Shown here: positions 58,780 through 64,000 of the stretch, piece after piece | Layout of the letters: each line of letters begins with the position of its first letter | Position numbering within the stretch: the stretch's first letter is position 1 | Source of the DNA: Mesorhizobium sp. SARCC-RB16n | GTDB lineage: Bacteria; Pseudomonadota; Alphaproteobacteria; Rhizobiales; Rhizobiaceae | Assembly: GCF_008520305.1 (NCBI RefSeq) | Contig: NZ_ML703270.1 | Location: 228,895 to 292,894 of the forward strand | Direction of reading: 5' to 3' | Length of the DNA: 64,000 nucleotides | Notes under the pieces: generated by a model | The model's database searches: none | What the model saw: only the letters and a program-made list of their open reading frames with translations | Told to the model about the DNA's origin: nothing | Made by a program: the position numbers and the translations under genes

Positions 58780-60372
58780 TTGGCAGAAGACATCGAACAG
58801 GCGGTATCGCGCCGCCGCACTTTCGCGATCATCGCCCACCCCGACGCCGGCAAGACGACGCTGACCGAAAAGCTGCTGCTGTTCGGTGGCGCCATCCAGC
58901 TTGCCGGCGAGGTCAAGGCAAAGAAGGACCGCATCCAGACGCGGTCCGACTGGATGAAGATCGAGCGCGAGCGCGGCATTTCGGTCGTCACCTCGGTGAT
59001 GACCTTCGAATATGAGGACAACGTCTTCAACCTGCTCGATACGCCGGGCCACGAGGATTTCGCCGACGATACCTATCGCACACTGTCGGCGGTCGACTCG
59101 GCGGTCATGGTCATCGACGCCGCCAAGGGCATCGAGCCGCGCACGCTAAAACTGTTTGAGGTCTGCCGGCTGCGTGACATCCCGATCATCACCTTCGTCA
59201 ACAAAATGGACCGCGAAAGCCGAGATCCGTTCGAGATTTTGGATGAGATCGAGCAGAAGCTGGCGCTGGACACTGCGCCCATCACCTGGCCGATCGGCCG
59301 TGGCAGGACCTTTTCAGGCACCTATCACCTGGCGCTGAACGCGGTGCGCAAGGGCGATGATGAGAAGGAACGCACGCCGGTCAACGGTCCCGATTCCAAT
59401 CGCGTCGCCGGCCTGCTGCCGGAAAACGAGCGCGAGGCCTTCATCGAGGAACTGGAGCTCGCGCGAGAGGCGTGCAGACCCCTTGATATCGACGCCTTTC
59501 GCGAGGGCCATCTGACACCGGTCTATTTCGGCTCGGCGCTGCGCAATTACGGCGTGCGCGACCTGATCGAGGCGCTCGGCGCCTTCGGCCCGCCGCCGCG
59601 CGCGCAGGAGGCCGACACCCGCACCATCGAGGCGACCGAGGAGAAGATGACCTCCTTCGTCTTCAAGATCCAGGCCAACATGGATCCCAACCACCGCGAC
59701 CGCATCGCTTTCGTGCGCGTCTGTTCGGGCAAGCTCGAGCGCGGCATGAAGGCCAAGCTGGTGCGTACGGGAAAGCCGATGAGCCTGTCGGCGCCGCAAT
59801 TCTTCTTCGCCCGCACCCGCGTCACCGCCGACGAGGCGTTTGCCGGCGATGTCGTCGGCATCCCCAACCACGGCACGCTGCGCATTGGCGACACGCTGAC
59901 CGAGGGCGAGGAAATCCTGTTTCGCGGCGTGCCGAATTTCGCCCCGGAAATCCTGCGTCGTGTCCGCCTCGGCGACGCGATGAAAGCGAAAAAACTCAAG
60001 GAAGCGCTGCACCAGATGGCCGAGGAAGGCGTCGTGCAGCTGTTCTCGCCGGAAGATGGCTCCCCGGCCATCGTTGGTGTCGTCGGCGCTCTGCAGCTCG
60101 ACGTCTTGAAGGAGCGGCTGAACTTCGAATACACGCTGCCCGTCGAGTTCGAGATGTCGCGCTTTTCGGTCTGCCGCTGGATCTCGGCCGACGACAAGGC
60201 CGAGGTACTGCGCTTCATCGAGGCGCATCGCGGCGACATCGCCCGCGACCTCGACAACGATCCGGTGTTCTTGGCCCAGCACGCCTTCTCGCTGAACTAC
60301 GAAGCCGAGCGCTGGAAGGCGATCCGCTTCGCCACGATCAAGGATTATCAGGTCCGCGACAAGGCGGCGTGA
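58780..60372 (+). CDS. prfC: peptide chain release factor 3
   Basis: RF3 is a GTPase that recycles RF1/RF2 from the ribosome. It has 530 residues, starting at TTG (58780) with the normal N-terminus EDIEQAVSRRRTFAIIAHPD. GTPase motifs are AHPDAGKTTLTEKLL (G1), LLDTPGHEDFADDTYRTLSA (G3) and FVNKMDRES (G4). Domain 2 and the C-terminal RF3-specific region (LQLDVLKERLNFEYTLPVEF) are complete. It is a single gene behind two palindromic repeats. Confidence 0.96.
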   Translation: MAEDIEQAVSRRRTFAIIAHPDAGKTTLTEKLLLFGGAIQLAGEVKAKKDRIQTRSDWMKIERERGISVVTSVMTFEYEDNVFNLLDTPGHEDFADDTYRTLSAVDSAVMVIDAAKGIEPRTLKLFEVCRLRDIPIITFVNKMDRESRDPFEILDEIEQKLALDTAPITWPIGRGRTFSGTYHLALNAVRKGDDEKERTPVNGPDSNRVAGLLPENEREAFIEELELAREACRPLDIDAFREGHLTPVYFGSALRNYGVRDLIEALGAFGPPPRAQEADTRTIEATEEKMTSFVFKIQANMDPNHRDRIAFVRVCSGKLERGMKAKLVRTGKPMSLSAPQFFFARTRVTADEAFAGDVVGIPNHGTLRIGDTLTEGEEILFRGVPNFAPEILRRVRLGDAMKAKKLKEALHQMAEEGVVQLFSPEDGSPAIVGVVGALQLDVLKERLNFEYTLPVEFEMSRFSVCRWISADDKAEVLRFIEAHRGDIARDLDNDPVFLAQHAFSLNYEAERWKAIRFATIKDYQVRDKAA

Positions 60373-60383
60373 TTCCAGTGAGT

Positions 60384-60419
60384 AGTAAGTAGTGAGGAGC
60401 GATCTCACTACTCACTTAC
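60384..60419. terminator. bidirectional hairpin between prfC and the VOC gene
   Basis: An imperfect inverted repeat (TAAGTAGTGAG / CTCACTACTCACTTA) lies between the two convergent genes. The stem is moderate and lacks a long T-run, so efficiency is uncertain. Confidence 0.5.
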
Positions 60420-60421
60420 GA

Positions 60422-60892
60422 TCACCCTTTCGCCGCCGCCTCCAATTTGTCGATCTCGATCTTGCCCATCTGCATCATCGCCGACATCACCCGTCCGGCC
60501 TTTGCCTTGTCAGGGTCCCGAAGCAACCTGGGCAGCTGCTCCGGCACGACCTGCCAGGAAACACCGAACTTGTCCTTCAGCCAGCCGCATGGTCCCGGCT
60601 CACCGCCGCCTTCGGTGAGTTTGCTCCAGAAATGATCGACCTCGTCCTGCGTCTTGCAGTCGATCGACAGCGACATGGCCTCCGTGAACCTGTATTGCGG
60701 GCCGCCATTGAGCGCCTGGAACTGCACCCCGTCGAGCTCGAACGAGGCTACCAGCACTTTGCCTTCCGAAGCATGGCCCTGCGGCCAGCGCGTGACGCTC
60801 AGCACCTTCGAATTCCTGAAGATGGATACGTAGTGGTTCATGGCCTCTTCGGCCTGGTGGTCGAACCACAGGAAGGTGGTGATCTTTTGCAT
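60422..60892 (-). CDS. VOC-family protein (PhnB/3-demethylubiquinone methyltransferase-like)
   Basis: The protein has 156 residues with a glyoxalase/VOC fold: KITTFLWFDHQAEEAMNHYV, FELDGVQFQALNGGPQYRFT, and VDHFWSKLTEGGGEPGPCGW, then KFGVSWQVVPEQLPRLLRDP. The ribosome site GAGGAGA lies 6 nt before the ATG at 60892, which decides the start over ATGs three and five codons earlier. It is the last gene of an ArsR-SRPBCC-VOC operon. Activity unknown. Confidence 0.85.
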   Translation of the reverse strand: MQKITTFLWFDHQAEEAMNHYVSIFRNSKVLSVTRWPQGHASEGKVLVASFELDGVQFQALNGGPQYRFTEAMSLSIDCKTQDEVDHFWSKLTEGGGEPGPCGWLKDKFGVSWQVVPEQLPRLLRDPDKAKAGRVMSAMMQMGKIEIDKLEAAAKG

Positions 60893-60925
60893 TGTCATTC
60901 TCCTCATTTCTCTCTTGGGGGAAGA

Positions 60926-61453
60926 TCAGGCAGCGCCCTTGGCGGCTTCCTGCAGGGAGACAAGATAGGCATCGAGCTGGGCGTAGCTTTCTGCCATGCC
61001 GCGGGTCATGCCGGTGCCGAGTGCGCCATCGCGGGCCGCCTGCGAGGCGTAGAGCACGGTCTGCGTCAGCAGTGTTTTTCCGCTCTGCTCGGTGAAGACC
61101 ACCGTTCCGATCGTCTCGCCGCCGGTCCAGTCCTCGTCGAACAGTTCAGTGGCGACGAGCCGGCTCGGGTGCACGATCTCGCGATAGGCGCCGCTCATGC
61201 CCATGGTCTGGCCGTCCCGGTGCTGCCAGACATAGCGCGTCGCGCCGCCCACCCTGAGGTCGATTTCGCAGACCGACAGCCGCCAGCCATCGGGACCATG
61301 CAGCCAGCCCTTCAACAGTTTAGGTATGGTCCAGCAGTCGAACACCATCGGGCGGGGTGCATCGAAGATCCGGGTGATCTGGATTTCCCGGTCGCTGGGC
61401 GTTGTCACGGTCAATGTGGCGACGGTCGAGCCCGGCAATGTTGTGGTGCTCAC
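60926..61453 (-). CDS. SRPBCC/AHSA1-domain protein
   Basis: The protein has 175 residues with the START-like AHSA1 fold: REIQITRIFDAPRPMVFDCW, GWRLSVCEIDLRVGGATRYV, GMSGAYREIVHPSRLVATEL and the C-terminal helix MTRGMAESYAQLDAYLVSLQ. The start is a GTG at 61453 behind AGGAGGACCATC, a strong ribosome site. It is the middle gene of the ArsR operon. Such genes are commonly paired with ArsR regulators; the ligand is unknown. Confidence 0.86.
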   Translation of the reverse strand: MSTTTLPGSTVATLTVTTPSDREIQITRIFDAPRPMVFDCWTIPKLLKGWLHGPDGWRLSVCEIDLRVGGATRYVWQHRDGQTMGMSGAYREIVHPSRLVATELFDEDWTGGETIGTVVFTEQSGKTLLTQTVLYASQAARDGALGTGMTRGMAESYAQLDAYLVSLQEAAKGAA

Positions 61454-61548
61454 GATGGTCCTCCTGTTGTTTGTCCAAGGACGTTGCGCCAACTGGCGAT
61501 CCGACACGGCTTTTGATTTTTCCGCTAGGGCGACACGCCGGACTTCGG

Positions 61549-61893
61549 CTATTGCTCCGCGTCGCCGGCTGCTTTCGTGGCCTGCATGGCACCCAGCAAG
61601 ACGTCGAGGCGCTGGAAATTGCCTTCCCAGATCTTGCGGTAGCGCTCCAGCCAGTCATTGGCCTCGGCGAGCGGTTTTGCTTCCAGCCGGCAAGGCCGGC
61701 GCTGCGCGTCTCTGCCGCGCGAGATCAACCCGGCGTTCTCCAGCACCTTAAGGTGTTTGGAGATCGATGGCTGGCTCATGGCGAAAGGCTCGGCCAGTTC
61801 CATCACCGACGCTTCGCCTTCTATGAGCCGGGCAAGGATTGCGCGCCGCGTTGGATCGGCAAGTGCGGCAAAAGTGGCATCAAGGTGATCCAT
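61549..61893 (-). CDS. ArsR-family regulator
   Basis: The regulator has 114 residues with winged-helix DNA-binding features: FAALADPTRRAILARLIEGE, VMELAEPFAMSQPSISKHLK and VLENAGLISRGRDAQRRPCR. It lacks the metal-binding cysteines of ArsR/SmtB metal sensors, as in the subgroup associated with SRPBCC proteins. It is the first gene of the three-gene operon (ArsR, AHSA1, VOC). The start at 61893 is the family N-terminus. Confidence 0.88.
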   Translation of the reverse strand: MDHLDATFAALADPTRRAILARLIEGEASVMELAEPFAMSQPSISKHLKVLENAGLISRGRDAQRRPCRLEAKPLAEANDWLERYRKIWEGNFQRLDVLLGAMQATKAAGDAEQ

Positions 61894-61899
61894 ATGACT

Positions 61900-61941
61900 T
61901 CCATAGCTAATCAGGTATATAGCCATTAAGTTATATAGTGA
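61900..61941. promoter_or_regulatory. AT-rich putative operator/promoter of the ArsR operon
   Basis: A direct repeat TATATAG occurs at 61916-61922 and 61932-61938, in an AT-rich stretch just upstream of the ArsR start. It is the only AT-rich patch in the neighbourhood and is a likely site of promoter and autoregulation. Confidence 0.4.
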
Positions 61942-62078
61942 GACACGCAGGCCGTCAACCGCCGCCGCGGATTTCGTGGCGCATTGCAAAAATGTGGCCA
62001 GACCATACTTGCGGGGCTATAACGCCTGCGATCAAAGCGCTCCCCATCGAGCGCAGCCAGCCAGCTTAGGGAAAATTC

Positions 62079-63923
62079 ATGCCCGCCTATCGCTCCCGCA
62101 CCACCACCCATGGCCGCAACATGGCCGGCGCCCGCGGCCTGTGGCGCGCAACAGGCATGAAGGACAGCGATTTCGGCAAGCCGATCATCGCGGTGGTCAA
62201 TTCGTTCACGCAGTTCGTGCCCGGCCACGTCCATCTGAAGGACCTTGGCCAGCTGGTCGCGCGCGAGATCGAGAAGGCCGGCGGTGTTGCCAAGGAATTC
62301 AACACCATCGCCGTCGATGACGGCATCGCCATGGGCCATGACGGCATGCTCTATTCGCTGCCGTCGCGCGAGCTGATCGCCGATTCCGTCGAATACATGG
62401 TCAACGCGCATTGCGCCGACGCCATGGTCTGCATTTCCAATTGCGACAAGATCACCCCCGGCATGCTGATGGCTTCGTTGCGCCTCAACATCCCGACCGT
62501 CTTCGTCTCAGGCGGACCGATGGAAGCCGGCAAGGTGGTGCTGGCCGGCAAGACGCAGGCGCTCGACCTCGTCGACGCCATGGTGGCCGCTGCCGACGAC
62601 AAGATCTCCGACGAGGACGTCAAGGTCATCGAGCGCTCGGCCTGCCCGACCTGCGGTTCCTGCTCCGGCATGTTCACCGCCAATTCGATGAACTGCCTGA
62701 CCGAGGCGCTCGGCCTATCGCTGCCGGGCAACGGCTCGACATTGGCCACGCATGCCGACCGCAAGCGGCTGTTCGTCGAGGCCGGCCATCTCGTCGTCGA
62801 TCTCGCGCAGCGCTATTACGAACAGGATGACGAGAGCGCATTGCCGCGTAGCATCGCCTCGAAGGGCGCCTTCGAAAACGCCATGACGCTCGACATCGCC
62901 ATGGGCGGCTCAACCAATACCGTTCTGCACATCCTGGCCGCCGCGCATGAAGGTGAGGTCGATTTCACCATGGAGGACATCGACCGGCTGTCGCGGCGGG
63001 TGCCCGTCCTGTGCAAGGTGGCGCCGGCCAAATCAGACGTGCACATGGAGGACGTCCATCGCGCCGGCGGCATCATGGCCATCCTCGGTCAGCTCGACAA
63101 TGCGGGTCTGCTCAATCGCGACCTGCCGACGGTGCACACCGCCAGCCTCGGCGAAGCGCTCGACCATTGGGACATCTCGCGCACCTCGAGCCAGAATGTG
63201 CGCGACTTTTTCCTCGCCGCTCCCGGCGGCGTGCCGACGCAGGTCGCCTTCAGCCAGGACCGCCGCTGGGGCGAACTCGACACGAACCGCGAGACCGGCG
63301 TCATCCGCTCGGCGAAGACGCCTTTCTCGAAAGACGGCGGTCTCGCCGTCCTGAAAGGCAATCTGGCGCTTGACGGCTGCATCGTGAAGACGGCAGGGGT
63401 CGACGAGTCGATCCTGAAATTCACCGGTCCGGCCCGCGTCTTCGAAAGCCAGGACGCTTCGGTCAAGGCGATCCTTGCCAATGAGATCAAGGCCGGCGAC
63501 GTCGTCGTCATTCGCTATGAGGGGCCGCGCGGCGGCCCCGGCATGCAGGAGATGCTCTATCCGACCAGCTATCTGAAGTCGAAGGGCCTGGGCAAGGCCT
63601 GCGCGCTGGTCACCGACGGGCGCTTCTCCGGCGGCACGTCGGGCCTGTCCATCGGCCATGCTTCGCCGGAAGCGGCGGAAGGCGGGCTGATTGGGCTGGT
63701 GCAAGAGGGCGATACGATCGAGATCGACATCCCGAACCGCACCATTCGTCTTGCCGTGGACGACGCGGAACTCGATGCACGCCGCGCGGCAATGGTGGCG
63801 AAAGGCGCGGACGCCTGGAAGCCGCAGGAAAAGCGCAAGCGCAAAGTGACGACCGCGCTGCGCGCCTACGCCGCCTTCGCCACCAGCGCCGACAAGGGTG
63901 CGGTGAGGCACGTGCCGGAGTAA
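62079..63923 (+). CDS. ilvD: dihydroxy-acid dehydratase
   Basis: IlvD performs the fourth step of branched-chain amino acid synthesis (and also acts in pantothenate supply) using an Fe-S cluster. It has 614 residues. Cluster and substrate residues are in [19 protein letters not shown] and [20 protein letters not shown]. The later region [20 protein letters not shown] and [20 protein letters not shown] is typical of IlvD/Edd. The start [20 protein letters not shown] is the IlvD N-terminus. It is a single gene. Confidence 0.96.
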   Translation: MPAYRSRTTTHGRNMAGARGLWRATGMKDSDFGKPIIAVVNSFTQFVPGHVHLKDLGQLVAREIEKAGGVAKEFNTIAVDDGIAMGHDGMLYSLPSRELIADSVEYMVNAHCADAMVCISNCDKITPGMLMASLRLNIPTVFVSGGPMEAGKVVLAGKTQALDLVDAMVAAADDKISDEDVKVIERSACPTCGSCSGMFTANSMNCLTEALGLSLPGNGSTLATHADRKRLFVEAGHLVVDLAQRYYEQDDESALPRSIASKGAFENAMTLDIAMGGSTNTVLHILAAAHEGEVDFTMEDIDRLSRRVPVLCKVAPAKSDVHMEDVHRAGGIMAILGQLDNAGLLNRDLPTVHTASLGEALDHWDISRTSSQNVRDFFLAAPGGVPTQVAFSQDRRWGELDTNRETGVIRSAKTPFSKDGGLAVLKGNLALDGCIVKTAGVDESILKFTGPARVFESQDASVKAILANEIKAGDVVVIRYEGPRGGPGMQEMLYPTSYLKSKGLGKACALVTDGRFSGGTSGLSIGHASPEAAEGGLIGLVQEGDTIEIDIPNRTIRLAVDDAELDARRAAMVAKGADAWKPQEKRKRKVTTALRAYAAFATSADKGAVRHVPE

Positions 63924-63927
63924 AGTT

Positions 63928-63965
63928 CGACTTTCCTTGTCCCACAACAAGGGGAAGGGAAGTCG
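63928..63965 (+). terminator. possible hairpin after ilvD
   Basis: Two nested inverted pairs (CGACTT/AAGTCG and CCTTGT/ACAAGG) follow the ilvD stop directly. There is no T-run, so termination is only suggested. Confidence 0.4.
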
Positions 63966-64000
63966 GCTCTAGATGTTTAATCCCGGCATTTGCTGGAGCG

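Noticed and set aside
1-64000. CRISPR array
   Set aside because: No set of regularly spaced direct repeats was seen; repeats are palindromic and dispersed.
1-64000. tRNA or rRNA genes
   Set aside because: No cloverleaf-like or rRNA-like segment was recognised in the intergenic regions; a covariance-model search would be needed to be certain.

Overview
The window is GC-rich chromosomal DNA of a rhizobial alphaproteobacterium, most probably Mesorhizobium or a close relative. This rests on gene content (ActS/ActR, MmcB, a CueR/HmrR-type copper circuit, a two-domain malic enzyme, NfuA, GlnD), on codon use, and on intergenic repeats that resemble rhizobial RIME-type mosaic elements and short palindromes. 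The genus is an inference from content; no 16S or other phylogenetic marker is present.

Layout. 1-3320: a carbohydrate ABC transporter operon on the minus strand (binding protein, then two permeases, the second cut by the window edge) with a palindromic operator-like site upstream. 3470-11944: a frameshifted PIG-L deacetylase, an EamA transporter, the helicase HrpB, the redox two-component pair ActS/ActR, the Na+/H+ antiporter NhaA and the DNA-repair protein MmcB. 11981-18602: an accessory island. 18603-33000: housekeeping genes (nucleoside deaminase, CueR-type regulator, L,D-transpeptidase lipoprotein, NfuA, glycogen-debranching-like enzyme, universal stress protein, TrpS, a VapBC pair, MurJ, GlnD, two tandem GT25 glycosyltransferases). 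33023-64000: a copper-export ATPase with a MerR-type promoter, DUF305 protein, aldo/keto reductase, MutS, a glycosyltransferase, malic enzyme, a polyamine-type binding protein with agmatinase, an adenosine-kinase-like sugar kinase, transporters, a 3-hydroxyproline dehydratase with a PEP-mutase-family partner, Dut, an Lrp regulator, an amidase, an FAD oxidoreductase, RF3, an ArsR/SRPBCC/VOC operon and IlvD.

The island is the unusual part. Its left half (11981-15427) is a complete IS1595-family transposon with 23-bp terminal inverted repeats and an 8-bp target duplication (TTTTAGGC). Besides its transposase it carries an adenine-type DNA methyltransferase, a convergent small winged-helix-like protein, a probable Panacea (DUF4065) antitoxin with a RelE-like toxin, and a small charged protein. 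It has inserted 8 bp from the left end of a second, related element (from 15436). The second segment has no transposase but carries a small membrane protein, a Beta-family protein (PF14350-like), a convergently overlapping sce7726-family PD-(D/E)XK-like protein, a short peptide sharing a motif with the first element, and a HARE-HTH-like protein. This cassette looks like an uncharacterised defence or conflict module mobilised by IS1595-type ends; that function is an inference.

Two regulatory circuits can be read from the sequence. A CueR-like regulator (19188-19670) is probably matched by the dyad promoter of copA (33023-33053), although the two are about 14 kb apart. ActS keeps the phospho-accepting histidine and a cysteine 40 residues later, as in RegB.
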